A stretch of 64,000 nt of DNA from Linum tenue (taxonomy: Eukaryota > Streptophyta > Magnoliopsida > Malpighiales > Linaceae). Below, piece by piece: positions 31,887-41,831 of this stretch. Position numbers and translations under genes: made by a program. The stretch is from the NCBI GenBank assembly GCA_946122785.1, contig CAMGYJ010000005.1, forward strand, positions 40,290,002-40,354,001, read 5' to 3'. Every line of letters starts with the position of its first letter. Position 1 is the first letter of the stretch. The notes beneath the pieces are model-generated. The model was not told the DNA's origin, searched no databases, and worked only from the letters and a program-made list of their open reading frames with translations.

Positions 31887-32345
31887 TGCAGTCAGGAATC
31901 TCCTTGAAGCTACAAGTCCTTGCTAGTTTTCCATAGCATAGCAATGGGAGTGACCTGAGATTGAGAATTTACGCAATGAATTACTATTGAAGTATTGGTT
32001 GGAATCCGTGTTAACTTGTAATCTAAGTGTTGCAGCAGAGTCAAAGAAAGACTCGTAATTGTTTATGCCAGAAAAGGAAAATAAGCAGCTAATAAGTCAT
32101 TCTTTTACGCTTTTGTTTGCTGGGGAATCTTTCGGAATTAGCTTATTGTAAAGCCATGCGGTTTTACTTAAATGACCTACTTATAGAGAAGCCATGTGGT
32201 TTTAGTTAAAGTCATATATACTTCGGGAAAGGCGAAGGATTAGTTATCGTAAATAGAGGTATTGAAAAAAGTAAAACAATTAGCTGAGTAATTAGGTGGC
32301 CGTCGAGTGTTGACTTTTGTTGTTCTGTGTGTTTTTTCTTTTTAA

Positions 32346-32954
32346 ATTAGACGACGCAAGGAATAGAAACTCAGGAAATAGAATTCTAGTTCCAAATTGT
32401 GGTATTTGAACATAGCCTATTGTATTGAATGTGCATTTTAATTTTTTCAAATTATTTGAAATGTATAATCTTGTATGACATAAGATGATTTCGAACTTAT
32501 TTTCAAAATTTTGAAATCATAATAACATTTTATCAATAACCGAACATTATATTTTTAATGATTATAACATTTCTCAAAAATTACTCATGAGTCATGACCT
32601 GTCTATTTAATGATACAATCACTTAGTTATCTATTGTTGAAAAGAAAAATGACATAACAAAAAAAAAGTTTGTCTAACGAAATATAGTGTTGATAGGAAA
32701 TGCATAACCATAACTTTTAGTCCATATTTGTTTCTCTTGACGTGAAATACAATGCGTACATGTCAAACTTTAAACGTTAAAATATTATAAACAATGCAAT
32801 AGCAAATTTGATAGGAAAATAAAATTTCTCATCCTTACACTATGTCCTAAGAAAATGTTTGTCAGCCAACATACTCGATTTTTAGTTGTAGGTCAATGGA
32901 TTGAGCAAATCGAGAAACCAATGAAAAATTATTGGCCATTCCTGAGGCAGCCTA
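32346..32954. other. AT-rich intergenic sequence
   Basis: No gene, RNA or repeat recognised between the duplicated promoter region and the foldback element. Confidence 0.4.
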
Positions 32955-33513
32955 GTTATTCTGCTAACTGCATAAGTTGTTAGTATATACTAACTAATAT
33001 CCAAAATGTATGAACTAGTAATTAAGCCTGCTGATTTTACTAAAGTATCTAGATAGCACAGACTAGTATTCAAAACATCACAAACTAGTATACAGATAGC
33101 AGATACCAACTAATATCCATAATCAACCAACTAGTATTCAATATGGACACTCTTATGTGTTATCTGGATACTAATTATGTTCTGTACAGATACTATTTTG
33201 TGTTGTCTAGATATTAGTTTGTTAATTTGGGATAATAGTTGATTCATGGTGGATATCAATTAGCAAACCTTGAATACTAGTCTGTGCTCTCTAGATACTT
33301 TAGTACTTGGAGACTAGTTCATGTATTTTGGATATCAGTTAGTATCTACTAACGAATCTTCAAGTTTTTTTTTATAAGGGTGATATAGGTTTCAATTTGT
33401 GATTAAGGTACTACTTAAGGGATTCGAACCTGGGACCTTCAGGTTCTAGGCTAATGGTATTACCACTAGGCCAATCCCTTGTTCGTCTAACGAATCTTCA
33501 AGCTAGCAGATTA
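32955..33513. mobile_element. Foldback (palindromic) element, interrupted by a SINE
   Basis: The left arm (GTTATTCTGCTAAC ... GTTAGTATATACTAACTAAT, ATCCAAAATGTATGAACTAGT, AAAGTATCTAGATAGCACAG) is the inverse of the right arm ending at 33353 and resuming after the SINE at 33503 (AGCTAGCAGATTAAC). Arms of about 200 bp cover nearly the whole 375-bp core, so it would fold into one long hairpin. No coding capacity; superfamily unknown. Confidence 0.8.
33349..33502 (-). mobile_element. Complete tRNA-derived SINE with 16-bp target duplication
   Basis: The SINE body (33365-33486, minus strand) begins with a tRNA-like head: an A box TGGCCTAGTGG (33474-33464) and a B box GGTTCGAATC (33430-33421), the internal RNA polymerase III promoter. 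It continues into a unique body and ends in a run of nine A. It is flanked by identical 16-bp direct repeats CTAACGAATCTTCAAG at 33349-33364 and 33487-33502. It depends on LINE enzymes for movement. Confidence 0.92.
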
Positions 33514-36276
33514 ACTTTTCTCTTCCTCAAGAGCTTCCTCTTCGTATGGGGACTACGAGTTGCCTCTCGCTGTTGTCGCGAAGAGAAGGTGCAAATTCAA
33601 TAACCTCTCCTTGATCCTCACATTGTCAGAGAAGATCACAACTCGATTCGTTGGAGTGGTGATCAAGTATGTTAGGGACCTAGTAGACAAACCAACGATG
33701 AAGATGCTCCATCCCGGAGAATCGATGATTCTTCTTCTCCATGGCGTGAATCAATTGTTTCAATGATGGATTTGGGTGTTCGTTCAGCTATAAAGTTTAT
33801 AAACTAGAAGAAGAGAAGAAAGACTTGCTGTCCCGGCAAGGAAAGAGGGGGAAGGTTGGAGAAAAAGCGTAAAACGGAAGGACAAAGATGGAAAAGTAAG
33901 AAAGGAATGCGTTATTTGAAAATAACAGAGTGTTATGCGTTATTTTCAATAAGACATTTCTCTGTTATTTGTATTATACATGAACCAAAATAATCCATCC
34001 CATGATTGGTGTTTTTCGGCGAGGAAACTTTTTGTGTTTGATCTCAATAAATGCACCTTTGACTTCTTGAACAATGAAAATCAACACGATTCACACCTCC
34101 CCGAACAATGTTCGAACGAGGGTGTATGATATTTTTATTGGTTTTTTGGGAACAAGCTAAGCTAATTACACCTACTCCTATGGAGGTTCAGTGAAAGCTC
34201 TGGAAACTAAAGGTTATGGCTAAATTGCAGAGAAAACATAAAGTTTGACATAGGGTAGTGTCAAATGTTTGGTTGTGAAACCATTTTCCAGTCTTCATTT
34301 CTCCTATTTATAGCCATCACATGTAACCACCTCGGTAACTGCTAGCTTGTCGGTTACTTAACTGCCTATGGACTCTCATTGCCAACCACTTCAGGGTCCT
34401 CGTCGCCACCTTGGTGACCAGCTGGTAACTATCCTCTGGGTGGGCTGCCTTGGTAACCGCTAACTCGCCTATTGCTCCAACTGTCTTAGGGACCCCTTAT
34501 CGCCGCCTTGTTGACCAATGGGTAACCGTCGCCTTGGTGTTGACTCACATCACCTTGGGGCCCCTTGGCCTGTCTTGTTAATTGGTTAGTACTTGATGGC
34601 CTTGACGCCAGGTCTGGTTGGTGTTGAGTCTTGCACCTTGTCTTGACTGGATGGGGTTAAGGCTCCTTGCATTGCGTCCATGAAAAAATCTTGACCTCAC
34701 CCTTGACAACCCCCAAGACTCCCCACTTAGTTTTGTTGCTATGTCTTGCTCTTGCTATTGTTGTCTCTCCGGCTTGATACCCCTTGCTACCAAGCCAGTC
34801 ATGTCGGCCCCTACTACCAAGTCAGTCTTGTCTGCTTGGTCTCCATACTTAGTTTTTAGAATCTCATCAAGTTGGTATCCTCGTCAAATTTGTATCCTCT
34901 CAGCTCGACATCCTGGGCGACCGGTCTCCACCCCCAAGATTTCATACTTAGTCTTGAGAATATAGGGATTGACCATGATAGCTTGGTACCCAATCGGGTG
35001 GCCACCTTGTCATCTCCTCATCGGGTTGGCAATCTACCAGTTTGATCTCGATACTTAATTTTTTAGGAGATTTGGTAACTTGATACCCAGTATATCTTGC
35101 CGGCTTGGTACCCTGTCGTCTTGCTACCGGATCATCAAGACTCCAAACTTAGCCAATTTTATGTCTTGGTACCAAGCCTGTCTTGCTGGCTTGGTACCAC
35201 CTTGGCTCCATACTTAGCAAAATTTCATATCTTGGTACCATGCCTGTCTTTGGTGGCTTCAACTCTGCATTGTTTCCAGTCTCAAGTTTCTTAAAGGCAT
35301 ATTTCATATCCACTAGCTTGTTACAAGGAGTAAGGGGCATCGACTATCGAGGACGTGGGGGTCGTCGACCCTCTATACTAGGAAAAGGGAGCTTAGCCAC
35401 TTGTATCCAAAAACCCAAACCAATAATGTCTGACTAGCTCATTTAATGTTTAATAGTGAGCTGGCTTTATAAAACCATTAAATCTCTTATACTTTAGAAA
35501 AGTCAAGAGTGACGGGATGCTAAAGCTCACAACCTTCTCGTGTACTCTAGAACTAATCATATATCCATTGATTACCATTTCATGCGACAGAAGGTCGCTA
35601 CTGAGATGAATGAAATGGATTATATTCCCACAATCCAGAATGAAACTACTCACACATCTTAAGGTACTTGGGTAACTACTGCAAATGAGGCAACTACCTT
35701 TGAGCGCCAACTTTCAAAACGTCTTAGTTGTGCCATTCTTTCATTTTATTTTCTTGGGAATTCCCAGGTATTCTTTAATCGATGTAGTATGAAATTAATT
35801 TTTAGGTGTAAGCAATTTTATAACAAAATAGATTATTTTTTACCAAATAACTCATTGTTAATAAATAAACTATACAAACAACCCATCAAGATGACCCTCA
35901 AAATCATTTGAAATTTTTTGATTTTTTTATCCACTTTAAAGTAGGAATTACAATAGGTCAAATTCATATAGAGTGTTTTATTTTGGGCCACTTGTCGAGG
36001 GTAAGTCGATCCATATAAGTATATATTCTTAAAGGATACACACTTAAATTTCATATAAAAACTGAAAAACAATATATGACAAACTAAATATTAGCTTACT
36101 GAGGTTCCTGCCTATTTACAATTTTATTACAACAAGAATAAAATTGCATATAATTTAGATAAAATGAATCGAGAATGAGACGAATCGTAATGGATGAGAC
36201 TAGCAGAGTAACAATACACACTGATCTATAAACATATATTACCCATCGGAAAACAAATTAAATTCATCAAATAGAA
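33514..36276. other. Intergenic region with diverged internal repeats, possible old LTR element
   Basis: 34320-35300 contains many related phrases of 60-80 bp (CTTGGTACCAAGCC, TCCATACTTAG, AGCAAATTTCATATC) and a TATA-like CTATTTATAG at 34309. 35340-35410 has a short GC-rich part. The composition suggests a degraded LTR or satellite, but no gag or pol text was found. A 68-residue frame at 33560 and others here have no recognisable domain. Confidence 0.35.
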
Positions 36277-38830
36277 TGAATTAGTTCAAAAATTTCATCC
36301 TATTTTTAAACCAACTGAAGTTACCAAAACAAGGAATTCATCTTATAAAACAAATATTTTATTAATTTCCTCTTTCTACTCTCTTAAATATGAAATTAGC
36401 TTTATTCCTGCCCATTCCGAGTACCAGCAGACAACCAAACCCTAAAAGGAAATTCAACTATATTTCTCACTTCGTTCTACTGATAAACAAATTGCCCATA
36501 TTCCTCCTCCTAAAGAATTCAATCATCCCCATCTTGAGCTAGCTTCTACAACTCTTCATGAACGTCAACTAGTTTCACTCCACTCTTCCAGTCCTCGCAA
36601 TGCTTCAAATAAGCCACATTTTCAGTAACATCATCGTCTCTGCTGCTGCCGCTGTTGTTTCTATCGCCAATGCAGTTCCTATACGGAGGAGGCCATTGAA
36701 AGCATGGCTCTATTGACAGGTCTCTTACACATGAATCACGGAAACCATACCCCGGTCGTAGCAGGATCCAGGCTCGACTTGCTCCTAAACCCTGAGCTGC
36801 ATACCCAAAGGTCGAATCTGCGCTAATCACCAGCTTCTCACACATGCTAAGCAGATATATCTCAACCAATGCCTTCATGTTGTGCTCGCTGTCCCCGAAC
36901 CTCTGCTTCCCCTCGTGGCTCGGCTGGTAAAACTTGATCACTTCGCCGCTAACTGTTTGTTTGTTTGAGTACATTGTGCTGAGGTTCTGGTAGAATTGTG
37001 GGTACAAGGATGTTATTAGGACAGCTGTTGTTGTTGGTGTCTGATTTCTGGGTGAGGAAGAAGAAGATGAAAGTTTCGGTTTCTTGTTGTCGATATTAGG
37101 AAGATGGGTTTGGTTCTGCAAGCAAGTCACAATGTTATCAGTAAGAATTGGAATGAATTGGTCTTCAAAGACTCTTACTTGGAGCCCAATCCTTTCATTT
37201 GCTTTGGCAAGGTTTGCTTCGTAGAATTTGGTGATTAGCTCCCAAGCCTGATTCGAAGGGAGCATTAGATAGTGGACCAGGTGATGGTAGACTGCTTCTT
37301 TCTCGGGGAACAGTCTGATTGCCTCCTTTTTGAATGACTTAACGAGGAAGAGAGAAGGCACGAAGTATTGATCCGATAGCAGACTCAGACAGGGAACTCT
37401 CCGAAGAAATGATTGGCTTTCATCGCAGTAGAAACTACTAGGCTCATCAGCGTACGCCCCTTGGTATAGATTAATGAAAAGAAATGGAGGTGCTTTGGCA
37501 GGGGAGTCTGGTGGTGTCACTTTCAATGTGCTGTTCTTCAGTGCTTTGCCAACGCTGTGAGCAAATCTTAACTTACCGTTACGGGCAAGGTTCCTGAGAG
37601 GAAACTGCAGAGGTAAGATCCAAGGAGAGCCCAGAAACGGCTCGCAGAAGAGATCAGCCATGTCTTGGGTAAGATCAGCAAGAAGAACTCTGTCGGTTAG
37701 CAAAGCGTAGAGAAATGTGGATGCCAGACTTATCATTCTGTTCCCTAGGCCATTCACAGGATGCCATATGAGATATTTACAAGCAGTAATGCTACCAGTG
37801 GAGGTATCATCGACGTCCTCCCCTGACCTGATCACTGTCAGGGTTCTGTTGTAGGGATCAGTGTAGAGGCCACAACGCCTGTGGAGATGTTCGTAGCTTC
37901 TCAGTTTGGAGAGTAAATAAGCAGAAGGCTTCCTTTCAGATTTGCGGTAAAGTCGGTGCTGGAATCTGCTTAAGCATGACTTCTCATCGAACCCTGGAGC
38001 AAAAAGACCATCATCAGACAGGTTGTGTGCATTGCTGTCGTTATGAGCAGCTCCTTGTCCAACTGGGTGTAGTTTGTACAATCGCCCGAGCACATCAGAG
38101 ATAGAGGATTCATGATGAATCCCAGGGACCAAGATGACCAAAACAGGCAAAGCTATGAAGCAAACGGCCATAGCAGTCAGGAAACTCCGTGGAACTGTAA
38201 GTCCTTGCTGGTTTTCCATAGCATAACAGTGGGAGTGACCTGAAAGACGAAATGAAACATCTCACTGTTCGCTCACTGCAAGATATGCAATGCCAGTTCG
38301 CTTACTCATAAGAAGACACTATCAGAAAGACTGCAAGAACGAAAGGCACACCTGTGAACTGAGGAAACAAGAATGTCTGCAAGATAGCTCTTCAGAAGCG
38401 CTACCGACTGTTCAATGAGTTGCAAACTATGAAGACGATTTTCTCTTTTTGCATATCCTAGCCTGCAGATTGAGAACTTATTTTGCCCATTGATAACTAT
38501 TGGAGCATTGATTGGAATCCGTGCTAACTTGCAATCTAAGTCTCCAGCAGAGTCCAAGAAAGACTCTCGTAAGTCTTTATGGTCGACAAGAAAAGAAGCC
38601 GGTAAGTCTTTCTTTTACGCTTTTGTTTACCGGGGAATCTTTCTGAATGAGCTTAACTGAGAATCTTTAGAGAAGCCATGTGGTTCTGGTTAAAGTCATA
38701 CTTAGGGAAAGGCGTAGGATTAGTTAGCGTTAATAGAGGTATAAGGTATTGAGAAAACAGTAACTTTGAGTAAGGTGGCCGTCGAGTGTTGATTTTGTTG
38801 ACTTTGGCGTTCTGTTTTTTCTTTTAAGTT
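36277..38830. repeat. Segmental duplication, copy B (partner 27240-32345)
   Basis: This is the insertion-free partner of copy A, spanning the 3' flank, the GT37 coding sequence and the promoter. It shows what the sites looked like before the elements at 27316 and 28855 arrived. Confidence 0.85.
36546..38219 (-). CDS. Xyloglucan-type fucosyltransferase (GT37)
   Basis: A single-exon, intact frame of 557 residues from the ATG at 38219 (MENQQGLTVPRSF). It has a short cytosolic tail, an anchor (residues 17-34, MAVCFIALPVLVILVPGI), a stem with one repeat unit (HPVGQGAAHNDSNAHNLSDD) and a full GT37 domain: FDEKSCLSRFQ, HPVNGLGNRMISLAS, LFCEPFLGSPW, NERIGLQVRVF, STFGYAAQGLGASRAWIL and the conserved end AYLKHCEDWKSGVKL. 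The length matches the family (about 530-560). A TTTCAG|GTCAC acceptor at 38240 suggests a 5' UTR intron. It is the cleanest of the three close paralogues and a good reference for the other two. Acceptor specificity is not readable. Confidence 0.93.
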   Translation of the reverse strand: MENQQGLTVPRSFLTAMAVCFIALPVLVILVPGIHHESSISDVLGRLYKLHPVGQGAAHNDSNAHNLSDDGLFAPGFDEKSCLSRFQHRLYRKSERKPSAYLLSKLRSYEHLHRRCGLYTDPYNRTLTVIRSGEDVDDTSTGSITACKYLIWHPVNGLGNRMISLASTFLYALLTDRVLLADLTQDMADLFCEPFLGSPWILPLQFPLRNLARNGKLRFAHSVGKALKNSTLKVTPPDSPAKAPPFLFINLYQGAYADEPSSFYCDESQSFLRRVPCLSLLSDQYFVPSLFLVKSFKKEAIRLFPEKEAVYHHLVHYLMLPSNQAWELITKFYEANLAKANERIGLQVRVFEDQFIPILTDNIVTCLQNQTHLPNIDNKKPKLSSSSSSPRNQTPTTTAVLITSLYPQFYQNLSTMYSNKQTVSGEVIKFYQPSHEGKQRFGDSEHNMKALVEIYLLSMCEKLVISADSTFGYAAQGLGASRAWILLRPGYGFRDSCVRDLSIEPCFQWPPPYRNCIGDRNNSGSSRDDDVTENVAYLKHCEDWKSGVKLVDVHEEL

Positions 38831-38877
38831 AGATGACAATTTAGCTACCCCGCGTCGAGGGCTTACTGTCGGCCGAA

Positions 38878-39584
38878 TTCCCTAATAGGGATAGTAACAA
38901 AATCCGAAATCATGGGTACCCACCCGACCCAATCCGGTTAATGCGGGTAAAATCCGTATTGACGGGTTTTGGGCCGGGTTTGAGTTTAAACCTGTTCACT
39001 ATTCACCGGTTGGGTTTGAGTTTAGGTAAATCCACCCCATGAGTACCCGCCCACACCCATATAATTAATTTTCTTGATATATTTAATATTCTAAACAACT
39101 AATCTTATTTATGTTTGTGGAGAAATGTCTAATTTTTTCTTTCTAATTGTGTAGAATGAAGTTGATGTTATCGAGTGGAGAGTGAAGAAACTCAATTGAA
39201 AGGAAGAAGCTTTCAATTAATCATGTTATATATGGATAATTTGTGATTTGCTTCAATTTTCTTGAGTTTTCTAGATTGGTGTTGAACAATTTGTATAGTT
39301 AATTTGTGATTTGCTTGAATTTTCTAGAATGATGTTTTATATATGGATAATTTGTATTGAGAGATTGAGATTTGACTTTAATTTGATGGGAATTTGTTAT
39401 TGTAATTTTTTTACGACAAAAACCTGTAGGTACCCATGAACCCACGGATACCCAGCGGGTTGGGTTGGGTTTGAGTTTTTCAAACCCAGTGGGTTTTACC
39501 CCAGGTTTTTTCACGGATAAACCCATGGGTTTGGGTTTGGCAAAACCCGACCCAACCCGACCCATTGCCATCCCTAATCCCTAG
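38878..39584. mobile_element. Second copy of the TAGGGATGACAA hAT MITE
   Basis: 38886-39576 (691 bp) is inverted relative to the copy at 8550. Its ends are TAGGGATAGTAA and the complement of TTGCCATCCCTA; the shared interior includes GGGTACCCACCCGACCC and TCTAATTTTTTCTTTCTAAT. The flanks TTCCCTAA / ATCCCTAG match in six of eight, as expected for an aged 8-bp duplication. A related uninterrupted sequence occurs at about 40620. Confidence 0.88.
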
Positions 39585-39639
39585 TAGCTTGTTTGGTAGC
39601 CAATAAAATCAGCAAATGGAATTCTATCTATTTCCAATC

Positions 39640-40560
39640 ATAGTTTATAAGGTCAATCTAACAATGTTAATTAAATTGGTCTAAGTTGGTATACATGACA
39701 GACTTTTGGGTTACACATACTGTCAAGCGAGATACGTTAGTGTATATCTTCTCGCCGTCGACCAATCGTACATGAGATCGTTTTAGGGCGTTAAACATGA
39801 TGTCATCCAAGGAGGGTTAGTGCATAACATGCCGACACCCTCAAACAAGCCTCGTTGCCTACCACTCAAGACAACAATACCCATCGAGTAGGGCATTGTG
39901 CAAAGGGAGTAAGCATGTGTATCTCTTTGTCAAGACCCTAGAAGCATCGGGATGTCAGGCATGACATCACCTCAAGGGATCAATGTGCATCTATCAACCT
40001 CCTCATCGTTGATTCCTCAACCACCTAAGTGTCAGGTATGAAATCATCCTAGAGGGTTAGCCACGATGCAACCTCATCCCAAGTAGTAATGCATGATAGG
40101 CCTCATGGATATCAAACATGGTACCTACCAAACAATCTCATCAATACTCTAGGTGTCAGGCATGGACCTTACATGGTAGACCATCTGGTGTTAATCATGA
40201 CATCATACAAGGGATTCAACATGGACATCACTAAGACATTGAGCATCAAGGTACTTAAGACCAATGTGGTAACTACTATCATGAGATGATGGCCATAGTT
40301 GATCATGTCGACCCCCAAGCATGCCACACCACTTGTTTTAAGTATGGTTGACTAGCTAAGTGTCAAGCATGACAAATTACCATCTACAGTGAGGACCCTA
40401 AAGCATGATATCGTCGTAGGGGTAAGGGGTCCATCTTGGACACTAGGTATCAAGCATGATACCTGGATAGATGCTCGACATGTTGTTATCTCTCAAGCAT
40501 AGTTGCACACAATACCTCATCCTATCATGCATGAAGATCCCAAGTCAACTGCTAACTTTG
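39640..40560. repeat. Diverged repeats built on GTGTCAGGCATGACATCA
   Basis: At least seven variants of (G/A)GTGTCAGGCATGACATCA are spaced 60-110 bp apart (about 39955, 40030, 40145, 40185, 40370, 40395, 40445). No open frame. Satellite-like or retroelement debris. Confidence 0.5.
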
Positions 40561-40680
40561 GTGTTTTTTTTAGTTAGGCGCCAATTTAGCTCCCCACGTT
40601 GAGTGCTCACTATATATCGAAATCCCTAATCGCTTGTTTAATTGCAAATATAATAAGCAAATATAATGCATTGTATGGTT
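40545..40680. repeat. Paralogue of the MITE insertion flanks (related empty site)
   Basis: Text here (TTTTAGTTAGGCGCCAATTT, AGCTCCCCACGTTGAG, GAAATCCCTAATCGCTTGTTT) follows 38815-38885 and then 39577-39600, with no element between. This shows the pre-insertion form of the 38886-39576 MITE target. Confidence 0.75.
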
Positions 40681-40699
40681 TATAAGTTGTCACCCTAAA

Positions 40700-41368
40700 A
40701 CCTTGGAGAATGAGAGTTTATGGTACGTTTTAGATGAAATAATAATCCTTAATAACTGTTTTATTTTTTATATGAGCCTAATACTTCAATCGTTTCGAAC
40801 TAGATTATATGACAAAAAATGACTTATCAATTCAAAGTAAAACTCACATCATACAAAACAATATGACTGATGTCCTTGGCCATTCCTTCATAATCTATCT
40901 CCCAATCTAGATAGCCTAGCCTAGCCACCCAAAGGGGTGGATAATAATAATCTTCATTTAAAATGCTAATTTTAGAATATTTTTTGTTATGAATTTTTTA
41001 GACAATATTGGTTGATTTTCAAGCACCAACCCATTTTATATTGTCAAATTAAATAACAAAAGAAAAAAAGAGGAAACTAGAGGTAAAAATCTAGATGCTT
41101 AATATAGGCTAGGAGAAAAGAAAACAAAGATAAACCTTGGAATTAAGACCTCTCAACCCCTTCAAAAACCACCTTGTCTTAACCCTTTCACCCTAAACGA
41201 AATCAAAACAACACAAAACAAGAAAGAAACAATCAAACAAACCCAAAACAAATCCTTTGTCATAGGAAATTAGTAGAGAAGAAGGTTAGGAGTAAAGGGC
41301 AAACCCTAACTCCAATTAGGGAAATTCCTACCCAAAACAAGAGCTCAATTTCCGAACTTCTATCAAGG
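40700..41368. other. AT-rich upstream region of the UBA-domain gene
   Basis: No gene or repeat recognised; likely distal promoter DNA. Confidence 0.4.
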
Positions 41369-41587
41369 TTTGTCATTTTCTGCCTTATCTTTCATTTTTA
41401 AGCTTAAAGTTAAAAACTGGAATTTGGTCATTTTCTTCTTATCTTTCATTTTTAAGCTTAAAGTATAAAACTGGAATTTTGGTCATTTTCTTCTTATCTT
41501 TCATTTTAAGCTTAAAGTTAAAAACTGGGTTTTGGTCATTTTCTCTTTAATCTTCCATTTTCAAGCTTAAAGTTAATAACTGAGTTT
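41369..41587. repeat. Four tandem 54-bp units just upstream of the UBA gene
   Basis: Units start near 41369, 41423, 41477 and 41530, each with TTTGGTCATTTTCTTCTTAT, CTTTCATTTT and AAGCTTAAAGTTAAAAACTG. They end about 245 bp before the ATG, so they lie in the promoter or a 5' UTR intron. Confidence 0.88.
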
Positions 41588-41831
41588 TGGGGAGTCCTCA
41601 ACATCTTGACAACATTTAATTTGATTGAAATGTTGTGCATTAGAAATCAATTAATTTACTATCAAATTGAAATTTATAGTTTGACAAACAAGAAAACAAT
41701 CCATCAAAATGAGCACGTATTCTCGCCAAAATGTCTGATAAATGGTTGTTAATTCTTTATTCTGTAAATAAAACAGCTCTAATGTTTTTTTTTTTTTTTT
41801 TCCTCTGCAGTAATTTTCAGGGAGTAAAATA

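Larger units (their letters stand above)
27240..32345. repeat. Segmental duplication, copy A (partner 36277-38830)
   Basis: The GT37 genes at 29991 and 36546 together with their 3' and 5' flanks align across the two segments. Matches include CTCTTAAATATGAAATTA-like text at 28770 and 36383, GACAACCAAAC at 28826 and 36431, the coding regions, and GAATCCGTG(T/C)TAACTTG in the promoters (32008 and 38515). Copy A is longer because it contains two transposons (27316-28712 and 28855-29866) that copy B lacks; copy B has about 225 bp extra in its 5' UTR. Confidence 0.85.

Noticed and set aside
33415..33480. A tRNA gene
   Set aside because: A and B boxes are present, but the sequence does not close into a full cloverleaf, and it continues into a body with an A-tail and a 16-bp target duplication; it is a SINE.
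39299..39571. A 90-codon minus-strand protein rich in Gly-Ser-Lys-Pro
   Set aside because: It lies wholly in the AACCC-rich end of the hAT MITE, and the same text is non-coding in the other copy.
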